The notes under the pieces: model-generated
The model's input: the letters and a program-made list of their open reading frames with translations, nothing else
Databases searched by the model: none
Told to the model about the DNA's origin: nothing
Assembly (NCBI GenBank): GCA_017643645.1
Contig: JAEPNB010000003.1
Span: forward strand, 310,001 to 374,000
DNA from: Balneola sp.
Lineage (GTDB): Bacteria; Bacteroidota; Rhodothermia; Balneolales; Balneolaceae
Length of the DNA: 64,000 bases
Direction of reading: 5' to 3'
Shown here: piece after piece, positions 35,884 to 45,002 of the stretch
How positions within the stretch are numbered: position 1 is the first letter of the stretch
How the letters are laid out: every line of letters begins with the position of its first letter
Program-made: the position numbers and the translations under genes

Positions 35884-37881
35884 ATGCCCATAAGATATGC
35901 ACTGCTTCTGTTTCTGATAATTGGTTTAATTCCGATATGCTCTGAAGCACAAAAAAAAGATTTCGGTGATGTTTCAAAAACAATGCTGGAAATGGAGGTT
36001 TATGAAAAAGATTCTACAGCTGATGCAGTAGTTTTGTTCGATGTTAGCGAAGCACTTATCGATGAAAATCTCGAGGTTCTATTAAAGAGGCACGTAAGAA
36101 TTAAGATTTTAACAGATAAAGGCATGGATTATGGCGACATATCTTTGCGGTTTGTGCACGACGAAGACAGACAGGAAATTGATGATCTTAAAGCACAAAC
36201 GTATAATCTGAACGCCAAAGGAAAGATAGAAAAACAGAAACTAGGGAGAAGGGATAAATTTACGGAAAAGATATCTGAATCCATTTCTGAAGTTAAATTT
36301 GTAGCTCCTCAATTGAGAAAAGGATCAATTATGGAATACGAATATACATGGAAGTCGGAGTCAGTTCATGACTTACCTGACAAATATTTCCAGAGATCAA
36401 TTCCTGTTATGTGGGTGGATTACCGTGTTAAGATTCCGGAATGGTTTACTTATGTAATTTTTAAAAGAAGTTTCCATGATTTTTATGCCGAAGAAAAAAA
36501 TTCCTATAATGATATGGCGGTAGTCAGGTATAAAGTAATCAACGGCTACCAGAGACTAGATGATAACAGAACTCAAAGATTTGCTTACAATGGAGCAGAG
36601 CATTATTGGGCAATGAAAGACTTGCCGGCAGTTAGCCCCGAGCCATATATGAAGTCGCATGAAGATTATTATGCACAAGTCAGGTTTCAGCTTGCCAGAG
36701 TTGAATTTCCTGAGGAGCAACCTGAAAATATATTAAATACATGGCCTAGGCTCATTTCTGCACTGGAAGAACATGATGACTATGGTAAAAGACTGGAAGA
36801 AAATGAGTTTCTGGAAAATCTGGCTGATGAGTTGACAAAAGAACTATCAGGTAAAGAAGAAAAAATGATAGCCATTTACAATCATATAAAAGAGAAGATT
36901 AGTTGGGATGGGAGATACAGACTTTTTGCAGATAATACGTTCGAGGATATATATAAAGAGGGCAAAGGTTCCAGTTCAGAAATAAATATGATTCTGATTA
37001 AAATGTTGAAAGAAGCCGGAATTTATTCTTCTCCTGTAATAATAAGTACCAGAAATAATGGTGAAATAATAGATGTATATCCTCTTACAAGTCAGTTTAA
37101 CCATACTTTGGTATATGCTGAGATAGACAATAAAGTGATGGTTCTGGACGCTACAGATCCTTCTCGTCCACATACAGTTTTACCGATTGAAGTACTTAAC
37201 GGCACAGGACTACAAATGGATGGAGAGAAGTCCAGGTGGATTCCTATTGGTAGTGCTTCAGTAAACAAATCAAAAAAGTTTATGAGTGTATCGCTGTCAG
37301 AAAATGGAGACCTTAAAGGTTCTGTTAGTTCCGATTTGTCAGGTCAGCTATCCATCAGTTCAAGAAAAATAATTAAGGATGAGGACGAGCAATCAATACT
37401 CAGCAACAAATATAATGCTAAAGTTGACTCCATTGATGTCAGCGAGCCGTTAACTAACATTAAAGAGGATATCTCTTTTAAAACTTATTTCTCAATTCCT
37501 TCTCATACAGATATGTCGAAAGAGATAGCTTATTTTCGTCCACCGCTTTTCGATAATGGATTTGAAAGCTCCTTTTCATTAAAGGAAAGAAAGTATCCGG
37601 TCGATTATTCTTACACTTTCTCCAAAAGTTATATATCTACAATTACAATACCTGAAAATTGGGAAGTAATAGAAGTTCCTCAATCAGTTATACATGTAAC
37701 GGAAAACAGAAAAGCAGAGTTTAGGAGATTGGTTCAGTTAAACGGTAGAATCATTACAATTGTAAACTCACTAACCATTTTGGAGAATAGATTTATGCCT
37801 GAAAATTATTCTGATTTAAAAAGTATGTATGACTTGATGGAAAAAAGTAAGGATGAAGTATTTGTCCTTAAAAAAAATTAA
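35884..37881 (+). CDS. DUF3857/transglutaminase-like exported protein (first of triplet)
   Basis: A 665-residue exported protein, signal peptide ending SEAQ near residue 22, then DUF3857, transglutaminase-like and DUF3858-like parts as in the 24066 gene. The catalytic-Cys position reads Ser (GSSSEINMIL); the His (QFNHTLV) and Asp (VLDATDP) positions are kept. A 19-residue stretch at residues ~38-56 (EMEVYEKDSTADAVVLFDV) is identical in the next gene, so the two arose by recent tandem duplication. First of three in the run. Confidence 0.87.
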   Translation: MPIRYALLLFLIIGLIPICSEAQKKDFGDVSKTMLEMEVYEKDSTADAVVLFDVSEALIDENLEVLLKRHVRIKILTDKGMDYGDISLRFVHDEDRQEIDDLKAQTYNLNAKGKIEKQKLGRRDKFTEKISESISEVKFVAPQLRKGSIMEYEYTWKSESVHDLPDKYFQRSIPVMWVDYRVKIPEWFTYVIFKRSFHDFYAEEKNSYNDMAVVRYKVINGYQRLDDNRTQRFAYNGAEHYWAMKDLPAVSPEPYMKSHEDYYAQVRFQLARVEFPEEQPENILNTWPRLISALEEHDDYGKRLEENEFLENLADELTKELSGKEEKMIAIYNHIKEKISWDGRYRLFADNTFEDIYKEGKGSSSEINMILIKMLKEAGIYSSPVIISTRNNGEIIDVYPLTSQFNHTLVYAEIDNKVMVLDATDPSRPHTVLPIEVLNGTGLQMDGEKSRWIPIGSASVNKSKKFMSVSLSENGDLKGSVSSDLSGQLSISSRKIIKDEDEQSILSNKYNAKVDSIDVSEPLTNIKEDISFKTYFSIPSHTDMSKEIAYFRPPLFDNGFESSFSLKERKYPVDYSYTFSKSYISTITIPENWEVIEVPQSVIHVTENRKAEFRRLVQLNGRIITIVNSLTILENRFMPENYSDLKSMYDLMEKSKDEVFVLKKN

Positions 37882-38007
37882 ATAAAGCTTTTATTGTGGT
37901 ATAAAAATAATCACAGTTGATGTTTTAAACAGCGACCTGAGATCAGATAAAAAGATTTATAAATTATTATTTACATTCGAACAAACACACAATTCAATTT
38001 CATTTCA

Positions 38008-39978
38008 ATGACTAAACGAGTTATCCCACTGGCACTGCTGACTATTTTATTCTCTCAAAACTTTGTTGCAGGGCAGCAACAGGATTTTGGGGATGTATCA
38101 AAATCCATTCTTGAAATGGAAGTGTATGAAAAAGATTCCACTGCCGATGCTGTGGTATTATTTGATGTAGGTGAAGTGTATGTAAATGAACAGCTTGAAG
38201 TTCGTTTCAAAAGACATGTCAGAATTAAAGTTTTGACAGATAAAGGGTTAGAGGCAGGGGATATTGCAATTAGCTTTAGAGATGACGATCCGGAGCAGGA
38301 AATCAAAAGAATTAAGGCGGAATCTTATTTCCTGGCTGAAAACGGAAAAATGGAAAAAGAGAAGCTCGGAAGAAGAGATAAATTTGAAAATGAAGTATCC
38401 GAGAACTGGAAAGAAATTAAATTTACTATTCCCGCCTTAAAAAAAGGATCTGTTTTTGATTACAGCTATGAAATGGTTTCCGAGTCTCCCGTTGATATAC
38501 CGGATTGGTTTTTTCAAAACAAATATCCCACAGTATGGAGTGAGTTCAGCTTATCAATTCCTGAATGGTTTAACTACCTGAATTACTTCAGAGGTTACCA
38601 CAATTTCACAATCAACGACAGGGAAAGATATAATGATGCAGCAATTTTCAGAGGAGGTGGAAGGCTGGATTATGAAGGAACTAAATATCACTACGTAATG
38701 AAAGACGTTCCCGCTTTGAGTGAAGAACCTTACATGAATGCCAGAGTAAATTTTCTGGCTCAAGTTCGTTTTCAACTTCAGTCATATCAATTTCCAAACG
38801 ATTTCAGGAAAAATGTCTTAAACACATGGCCTTTATTGGTAGAAGCTGTCAATGATTCCGATAATTACGGTAAACGAATGAAATCAAGCTCTCTACTTAA
38901 GTCTAAAGCCCTTGAAGTTACAGATGGGATAGAGGATCAAGCTGAAAAAATGATCTCATTATACAAACATGTAGGGGAGGCAATGGAATGGGATGAAACT
39001 TACGGTCTTTTTGTAAGTGATGATTTGGATGATATTTATAAAACAGGATCCGGAAGCGGTTCAGAAATTAATTTAATACTTACTCAAATGCTTAAAGAAG
39101 CGGGGCTTGAAGCAAATCCTGTTATCTTAAGTACAAGAGGAAATGGAGAAATTATTGATATTTATCCTATTTCTGATCAATTCAACCATACTATCGTTCT
39201 TGTAAAAATTGACGAAAAAGATTATTTGCTGGATGCTAAAAATGAACTCAGACCTTATAATTTATTACCGGCTTCGGTGCTGAATGGAAGAGGTTTAGTG
39301 ATTACAGAGGATAATTCGGTAACATGGGTAGAGCTGAAAAATGATCTGAAAAATAAATTGTCCAGTCTTATCAATATCAGAATTGCTGAAGATGGGAAGA
39401 TGTCCGGATCTGTTGAATCAACAAATACAGGGTTTCCGGCTTATGAATACACTCAGGTACTTACCGGTGATGAAGTAAATAAAGATGTGGAAGAATTTGT
39501 TTTCACTGGTGTAAATGATATTACAGTAGATTCAACCACAATCATAAATCAGGATGATCCGGGTTTATTTCAATACCAAATCCACTTTAGTTCTGAGTTA
39601 GAGTCTACTGATGAGATCATGTATCTGAATCCAATGTTAATTGAATCAATAGATGAAAATCCCTTTATCAGAAAGCAAAGAACTTATCCTATTGATTATG
39701 AATATGACTTCGAAAAAACAGTGATCATGACATACTTTTTACCACAAGGATGGTCTGTTGATGAGATACCACAATCTAAAGCATATAAACTCAGCAATGG
39801 GAAAGGATTTTACAGGCGATTACTGCAGGCCTCAGAAGGTTTTATAACGATAAGATATGATTTCAATATTGGAGCGAATAGATTTCAGCCCGCAATCTAC
39901 GACGAAATTAAGTTCATGTACGAAAATATAGCACAAGACAATGCTGAATTAATAGTATTAAAAAAGGATGTGGAATGA
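38008..39978 (+). CDS. DUF3857/transglutaminase-like exported protein (second of triplet)
   Basis: A 656-residue exported protein with signal peptide (ends VAGQ near residue 22). Domain order is as in its neighbours. The Cys position of the transglutaminase-like core reads Gly (GSGSEINLIL), while His (DQFNHTIV) and Asp (LLDAKNE) positions remain. It begins 126 nt after the previous gene and overlaps the next by 4 nt (ATGA), so the second and third members are translationally coupled. It shares an identical 19-residue block with the first. Confidence 0.87.
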   Translation: MTKRVIPLALLTILFSQNFVAGQQQDFGDVSKSILEMEVYEKDSTADAVVLFDVGEVYVNEQLEVRFKRHVRIKVLTDKGLEAGDIAISFRDDDPEQEIKRIKAESYFLAENGKMEKEKLGRRDKFENEVSENWKEIKFTIPALKKGSVFDYSYEMVSESPVDIPDWFFQNKYPTVWSEFSLSIPEWFNYLNYFRGYHNFTINDRERYNDAAIFRGGGRLDYEGTKYHYVMKDVPALSEEPYMNARVNFLAQVRFQLQSYQFPNDFRKNVLNTWPLLVEAVNDSDNYGKRMKSSSLLKSKALEVTDGIEDQAEKMISLYKHVGEAMEWDETYGLFVSDDLDDIYKTGSGSGSEINLILTQMLKEAGLEANPVILSTRGNGEIIDIYPISDQFNHTIVLVKIDEKDYLLDAKNELRPYNLLPASVLNGRGLVITEDNSVTWVELKNDLKNKLSSLINIRIAEDGKMSGSVESTNTGFPAYEYTQVLTGDEVNKDVEEFVFTGVNDITVDSTTIINQDDPGLFQYQIHFSSELESTDEIMYLNPMLIESIDENPFIRKQRTYPIDYEYDFEKTVIMTYFLPQGWSVDEIPQSKAYKLSNGKGFYRRLLQASEGFITIRYDFNIGANRFQPAIYDEIKFMYENIAQDNAELIVLKKDVE

Positions 39979-41891
39979 ATAAATCATTGATTTTAGCCTT
40001 GTTTATTTTTCTGTCTTGTTCTGCAGAAAAAAAAATATTTGATTTAAAAAGTATTGATCAGGACCCTTTATCTAATATTCTGAGTTTAAATGCTCATTCT
40101 GTAATACGTGATAGTGAGATGTTAGTGGAGGTTATAAATCCTTCTGAAGCTTATTTAACAATAAAGAAAGCCACTACCATATTTGAAAAAGACAATAAAG
40201 ACGCCGGAAGACTGGTCATTTTTTACAGCCCGCTTCAGCAAGTTGATTATATCAAAGCTAATATTGTGAATAAATACGGAGAGATTGTTAATTCATTTAG
40301 TGAGTCTGATGCTGAAGATTTTAGCGCCTATGATGGATTTAGTTTTTTCTCGGACAACAGAGTTAAAGTTTTAGATCTGAATTACAGTTCGTTTCCATAT
40401 ACGGTAGAAGTGGAATACAAAATGAAGTTTAATGCGACTCTTTTTTTACCAACCTGGTATCCTCAATCTCCCGGTCAGTCTGTTCAAAAAGCTTCACTGA
40501 AAGTAATAGATCATACAAAAGGGGTTCGGTTTTACTCTAAAAATATTAAAAGTGAGCCCGTTATTGCAGATACTCTTGGGGCAAAACATATGACATGGGA
40601 AGTTGGATTCCTTACTGCTAAGGAGCGGGAAGATTTTGGTCCTCCGGTTCAGGAATTATTACCAAGTATTGCATTAGCACCATCTAAATTTGAAATTGAA
40701 AATACCCAAGGTGATGCATCCAACTGGCAGGACTTCGGAAAATGGTATTACTCACTGGGAGAAGGAACGAGAGAGCTGAATGACGAAGCAATTCTTGAAG
40801 TTGAAAATGTAGTTAGAGGTTTGAGCAGTGAAAAAGAGATAATAGAAGCGCTGTATAAATATATGCAGGATAAAACTCGATATGTTAGCATACAGCTCGG
40901 GATTGGAGGGTGGAAGCCATTTTCAGCTGAGTATGTATTCAGGAATGAATATGGCGATTGTAAAGCTCTTACAAATTATATGCAGGCAATACTGGAACAT
41001 TTGGGTATTAAAGCAAACCCGGTTTTGATCAGAAGAGGGATTTCTGAACCCTCAATGATCGCAGAGTTTTCAAGTAATCAATTTAATCACGTGTTACTTA
41101 GAGTTGAACTTGAAAACGGAGACATAATGTGGCTGGAATGTACAAGCAAATACTTTGCACCGGGGCATATTGGCAGCGGTAATGAAAATAAAGATGCATT
41201 ACTTGTAAGTGAAGAAGGCGGGAAATTGATCAGAACTCCCAAAAGCCTTGCTTCAGAAAATGTTTCCATTTCTACCTCTTTGATAGAAGTTTCATCTACA
41301 GGAGAGGTTATAATAAATACCAAAAGAGAAAACAGAGGGGTGCTTCAGGAAAATTTACAGTATAGTTTGCTACCAATTTCAGAAGCTGCAAGGGTGGAAT
41401 GGCTTGAAAAAAGAATAACATCAGGTAATTTTAAAATTATTAAAGCAAATTTTGATGGAATTGAAAGCAGTAATTCATCTGCGAGCTATTCCTATGTTTT
41501 GGATTTTAAAAACTACACAAGTACTTCTGCCACAAGAATTTTTGTTCCTCTGGAGACTATTAATTCCTGGTCTTTTAATCCGGATGAGGACAAAGACAGA
41601 AAGCAGGAGATCAGACTTCCCTATGTCTTTACTGAAAAAGATTCATCCGTATACATTCTGCCCGATGGATACGAAATTGAGGCAGTACCTGAAGAACTAA
41701 CGATTGATAATGAATTTGCACATTATCGAATAGATTACAGAATGAACAAAGAAGGAAACCTGATATTAAAACGAGAACTGGTCATAAATAAAGACAGATT
41801 ACCTGCTGAATATTATGGGAGTTTCAGAGAATTTTTTAGCGAAGTCTCAAAAGCAGATAATGCACAATTAGTATTGGTTAAAAAGAGTTAG
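39975..41891 (+). CDS. DUF3857/transglutaminase-like lipoprotein with retained catalytic Cys
   Basis: A 638-residue predicted lipoprotein (lipobox IFLSC near residue 16) with DUF3857, transglutaminase-like and DUF3858-like parts. Unlike the other three copies in the window it keeps the nucleophile: EYGDCKALTNYM. The histidine is present in NQFNHVLL. The third position reads Glu (WLECTS) where Asp is usual. It also has GGWKPFSAEYVFRNEYGDCK, the layout of active transglutaminase-like hydrolases. It could be the active member with the neighbours as non-catalytic partners; that is inference. Followed by a hairpin terminator. Confidence 0.87.
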   Translation: MNKSLILALFIFLSCSAEKKIFDLKSIDQDPLSNILSLNAHSVIRDSEMLVEVINPSEAYLTIKKATTIFEKDNKDAGRLVIFYSPLQQVDYIKANIVNKYGEIVNSFSESDAEDFSAYDGFSFFSDNRVKVLDLNYSSFPYTVEVEYKMKFNATLFLPTWYPQSPGQSVQKASLKVIDHTKGVRFYSKNIKSEPVIADTLGAKHMTWEVGFLTAKEREDFGPPVQELLPSIALAPSKFEIENTQGDASNWQDFGKWYYSLGEGTRELNDEAILEVENVVRGLSSEKEIIEALYKYMQDKTRYVSIQLGIGGWKPFSAEYVFRNEYGDCKALTNYMQAILEHLGIKANPVLIRRGISEPSMIAEFSSNQFNHVLLRVELENGDIMWLECTSKYFAPGHIGSGNENKDALLVSEEGGKLIRTPKSLASENVSISTSLIEVSSTGEVIINTKRENRGVLQENLQYSLLPISEAARVEWLEKRITSGNFKIIKANFDGIESSNSSASYSYVLDFKNYTSTSATRIFVPLETINSWSFNPDEDKDRKQEIRLPYVFTEKDSSVYILPDGYEIEAVPEELTIDNEFAHYRIDYRMNKEGNLILKRELVINKDRLPAEYYGSFREFFSEVSKADNAQLVLVKKS

Positions 41892-41903
41892 AGAGGAATT
41901 TTT

Positions 41904-41937
41904 ATCATTTATTTTATAAATGATGGAAATTTTTTTA
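41904..41937 (+). terminator. probable terminator of the DUF3857 run
   Basis: A perfect 9-bp stem ATCATTTAT/ATAAATGAT (41904-41912 and 41916-41924) with a 3-nt loop is followed by GGAAA and a T-run to 41937. The stem is AT-rich and so weak, but position 13 nt after the stop supports the call. Confidence 0.55.
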
Positions 41938-42007
41938 AAGTTTTTTTGTAAGGAATTCTTCTGAGCTTGTCTTACTTTACAAACAAATTAACTTAATCCA
42001 ATACGTA

Positions 42008-42466
42008 ATGAGTTCACTAAATAAAGCACAACTAATAGGACGACTGGGACAAGATCCCGAAGTAAGATACACGCAGGCTAATACGGCTGTAGCAACATTA
42101 AGCATCGCAACAAGCGAACGTTATAAAGACAGCAATGGCGAGCAACAGGAAAAAACTGAATGGCATCGTGTGGTTGCGTGGGGAAGATTAGCTGAAATCT
42201 GTCAGCAGTACCTCTCAAAAGGATCATTGGTTTACATTGAAGGACCAATTCAAACCAGATCATGGGAAGATAACCAGGGTCAGAAGAAATATACTACTGA
42301 GATCAAAGCACTTCAAATGACTATGCTGGATAGCAAAGGCAGCGGAAGTGGTGGTGGTGGTAATCAAGGTGGCAATCAAAATGCCGGAAATCAGAATCAG
42401 ACAATGTCCAGTAATGTTGAACTTGGCAAAGATTTTGATAATATGGATGATGATCTTCCATTCTGA
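42008..42466 (+). CDS. ssb: single-stranded DNA-binding protein
   Basis: A 152-residue SSB that coats single-stranded DNA in replication and repair. The OB-fold covers residues 1-108 ([55 protein letters not shown]), followed by a glycine/asparagine/glutamine linker and the acidic tip DDDLPF that docks partner proteins. It has its own terminator and is followed by the gldE-like gene, an order common in Bacteroidota. Confidence 0.97.
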   Translation: MSSLNKAQLIGRLGQDPEVRYTQANTAVATLSIATSERYKDSNGEQQEKTEWHRVVAWGRLAEICQQYLSKGSLVYIEGPIQTRSWEDNQGQKKYTTEIKALQMTMLDSKGSGSGGGGNQGGNQNAGNQNQTMSSNVELGKDFDNMDDDLPF

Positions 42467-42485
42467 AATCTTTTGAAATATATTG

Positions 42486-42519
42486 AGCGGTGTAAGGTCA
42501 AACTTTCACCGCTTTTTTT
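42486..42519 (+). terminator. intrinsic terminator of ssb
   Basis: AGCGGTG (42486-42492) pairs with CACCGCT (42507-42513) and runs into a T7 tract. It begins 20 nt after the ssb stop codon. Confidence 0.85.
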
Positions 42520-42575
42520 ATTTTGTTAGGAAGTGTTCACCTCGTTAAATTCCCGTCAATTAAAATATTACATAA

Positions 42576-43961
42576 TTGAGCATACTCATCGAGTTACATA
42601 ATTTTATTCTGGCATTTTTTACAGACTTAACAGTTCCTACTATTTCTTCAGAGATAGATTATGTTGTGATCTCGATTCAGTTTGTTGTAATGATTATCGG
42701 GTTAGCGGTTTCTGCTATTTTCTCAGGATCTGAAGTGGCATTCTTTTCTCTTTCTTCAAGGCTTGAAAGTCTTACACATGCAGAATTTCCACATGCGGCC
42801 GATTCCCGTATTTTAACAATGCTGGATAAACCTCGACGTTTACTGGCTACAATTCTGATCGGAAATACATTTGCAAACATTATTGCATCAGTAATGGCGG
42901 CCGTAATAACAGGCTCTTTTGTTGCTCATTTTGGATTGTCAGAAGTAGTGGTATTTACTGCTGAAGTTGTTGTATTAACATTTATGATCTTGATCATAAG
43001 TGAGATCACTCCAAAAATTATTGCTATTAATGACCCTTTAACGGTATCCAGAAGATGGAGTACATTTATCTATATTTTGTTTTTGGCACTAAAACCATTC
43101 TCAAAATTAATAGCTGACAGCACTATTTTTATGGAAAAGTATTTGCCAAAGCCTTCGAATAAAATGACTACAGACGATATAAGAACGATGGCAGAAGTGA
43201 GTGAACAAGATGGGTCGATAAAAGAAGATGAAAGGGAAATCATTGAAAATGTGATTGAATTCGGGAATATAACAGTACGTGAAATCATGACCTCCCGGGT
43301 TAATATCATTGCTGTTTCAACCGAGGATTCGCTTTCAGATATATTGGGCATTATTCAGGATAAAGCGTTATCCAGGATGCCACTGTATGAAAATGATCTT
43401 GATAATATTCTTGGAGTAATTTATGCCAAAGACATTTTGCCGTATTTGAATGATCAGAGAGAGGAACCCTCATTTAACTGGAAGACTATTTCCAGAAATG
43501 CACTGTTTATTCCTGCAACAAAAAAGCTGGATGATCTTTTGAGGGACTTTCAGCAGGAGAAAACTCATATTGCCGTTGTGGTAGATGAATATGGCGGAAC
43601 AGAAGGAATAGTTACCATGGATGATATCCTTGAAGAGTTGGTTGGGGATATCACCGACGAATCTTCTGATGATCAACAGCTATATACTCAATTCAAGAAC
43701 GGAATCTATATATTTGATGCCCAGATCGATCTTGATGATATGGAAGATGTTGTAAATCTGGAATTAAGTACAGAAGATGATGATTTTGAAACGTTGGGTG
43801 GTTTGATCTATCATCTCACGGAGAGCCTGCCAACAGTTGGAGAAAGAGTTACTTATAAAGGATTGGAGTGTACTGTACATTCCGTTCAAAATAACAGGAT
43901 CAAAAAAGTCCGGGTGAAGTTAACAGAGGATCAAAAAGAAATCTCTGATATAAAAGATTAA
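42576..43961 (+). CDS. gldE: GldE-like CNNM/CBS/CorC membrane protein
   Basis: A 461-residue member of the HlyC/CorC family. It starts at TTG 42576; the first in-frame residues MSILIELHNF lead into a DUF21/CNNM membrane domain (about residues 30-200, with GSEVAFFSLSS), two CBS domains (about 215-340), and a C-terminal CorC_HlyC domain (GGLIYHLTESLPTVGE). CNNM proteins act in divalent cation export. Position directly after ssb matches the ssb-gldE pair of gliding Bacteroidota, which is the main reason for naming GldE; a general cation transporter cannot be excluded. Next gene, murB, is 5 nt away. Confidence 0.78.
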   Translation: MSILIELHNFILAFFTDLTVPTISSEIDYVVISIQFVVMIIGLAVSAIFSGSEVAFFSLSSRLESLTHAEFPHAADSRILTMLDKPRRLLATILIGNTFANIIASVMAAVITGSFVAHFGLSEVVVFTAEVVVLTFMILIISEITPKIIAINDPLTVSRRWSTFIYILFLALKPFSKLIADSTIFMEKYLPKPSNKMTTDDIRTMAEVSEQDGSIKEDEREIIENVIEFGNITVREIMTSRVNIIAVSTEDSLSDILGIIQDKALSRMPLYENDLDNILGVIYAKDILPYLNDQREEPSFNWKTISRNALFIPATKKLDDLLRDFQQEKTHIAVVVDEYGGTEGIVTMDDILEELVGDITDESSDDQQLYTQFKNGIYIFDAQIDLDDMEDVVNLELSTEDDDFETLGGLIYHLTESLPTVGERVTYKGLECTVHSVQNNRIKKVRVKLTEDQKEISDIKD

Positions 43962-43966
43962 TTCTG

Positions 43967-44986
43967 ATGTCCACCGAGCTAAGTATTCACAACGATTTTG
44001 ATCTGAGTACATTCAATACAATGGGGGTTTCTTCGAAAGCTTCTCATTTTATAGAAATCTCTTCAGTTAGTGAATTACAAAAAGCAGTTCGATTTGCTCA
44101 GGGGAAAAAACTCGATATCCTAATATTGGGAGGAGGGAGTAATATACTCTTTAAAAATGATTTTGACGGCCTGGTAATCTATAATGCACTTAAAGGAAGA
44201 GATTTTTTATCCGATACTGAGTTGAAAATAGCTGCCGGGGAGAATTGGCACGAGCTGGTTTTATTTTGTGTGGAACATGGCCTGGGAGGGATCGAAAATT
44301 TATCACTGATTCCGGGATCAGTTGGTGCAGCACCTATTCAAAACATCGGGGCGTACGGAGTAGAACTTGAAAATGTTTTTTTAAGCCTTGAAGCATTTAT
44401 AATCGACTCAGGCGAATTAAAAACTTTCACCAAGGATGAGTGTAAATTTGGCTATAGAGAAAGCATTTTTAAAAAAGAACTTAAAGGAAAAGCCGTTATT
44501 ACGTCGGTGACCTTACGCTTATCTAAAGATCACAATGTGAATACTTCATACAAAGCTTTATCGGAGAAGTTAGCGGAAAAAGGGATATCTGAACCTGATA
44601 TCAAAGATATAAGTGATTGTGTGATAGAAATTCGTCAGAGTAAACTTCCTGACCCTAAGCAAATAGGCAATACAGGCAGTTTCTTCAAGAATCCGGTGAT
44701 CTCTGTTCAGCACTTCAATCAGTTAAAGTCAGAATATCCGGATCTCCCAAGCTATCCTGTTACTGAAAGACAGGTAAAAGTTCCTGCCGGCTGGTTAATC
44801 GATAAAGCTGGATGGAAAGGCAGAAAAAGGGGAGATGCAGGGGTACATACTAAACAAGCGTTAGTGCTTGTGAACCATGGGAATGCCTCCGGAGAAGAAA
44901 TATGGAACTTAGCAACAGAAATTTGCCTTTCAATAAAAGAGAAATTTAATATCTCGCTCGTACCGGAAGTAAATATTATAGGCTAA
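43967..44986 (+). CDS. murB: UDP-N-acetylenolpyruvoylglucosamine reductase MurB
   Basis: Flavoenzyme reducing enolpyruvyl-UDP-GlcNAc to UDP-MurNAc in peptidoglycan synthesis. The 339 residues show an FAD-binding segment ILGGGSNILF near residue 55, GLGGIENLSLIPGSVGAAPIQNIGAYGVE near 103-130, the FGYRESIFK motif, and GNTGSFFKNP near 235 with the catalytic serine. The C-terminus (GDAGVHTKQALVLVN) is of type I MurB. Five nt separate it from the gldE-like gene and 16 nt from the protease gene. Confidence 0.96.
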   Translation: MSTELSIHNDFDLSTFNTMGVSSKASHFIEISSVSELQKAVRFAQGKKLDILILGGGSNILFKNDFDGLVIYNALKGRDFLSDTELKIAAGENWHELVLFCVEHGLGGIENLSLIPGSVGAAPIQNIGAYGVELENVFLSLEAFIIDSGELKTFTKDECKFGYRESIFKKELKGKAVITSVTLRLSKDHNVNTSYKALSEKLAEKGISEPDIKDISDCVIEIRQSKLPDPKQIGNTGSFFKNPVISVQHFNQLKSEYPDLPSYPVTERQVKVPAGWLIDKAGWKGRKRGDAGVHTKQALVLVNHGNASGEEIWNLATEICLSIKEKFNISLVPEVNIIG

Positions 44987-45002
44987 AATTAATAAAAGAC
45001 TC

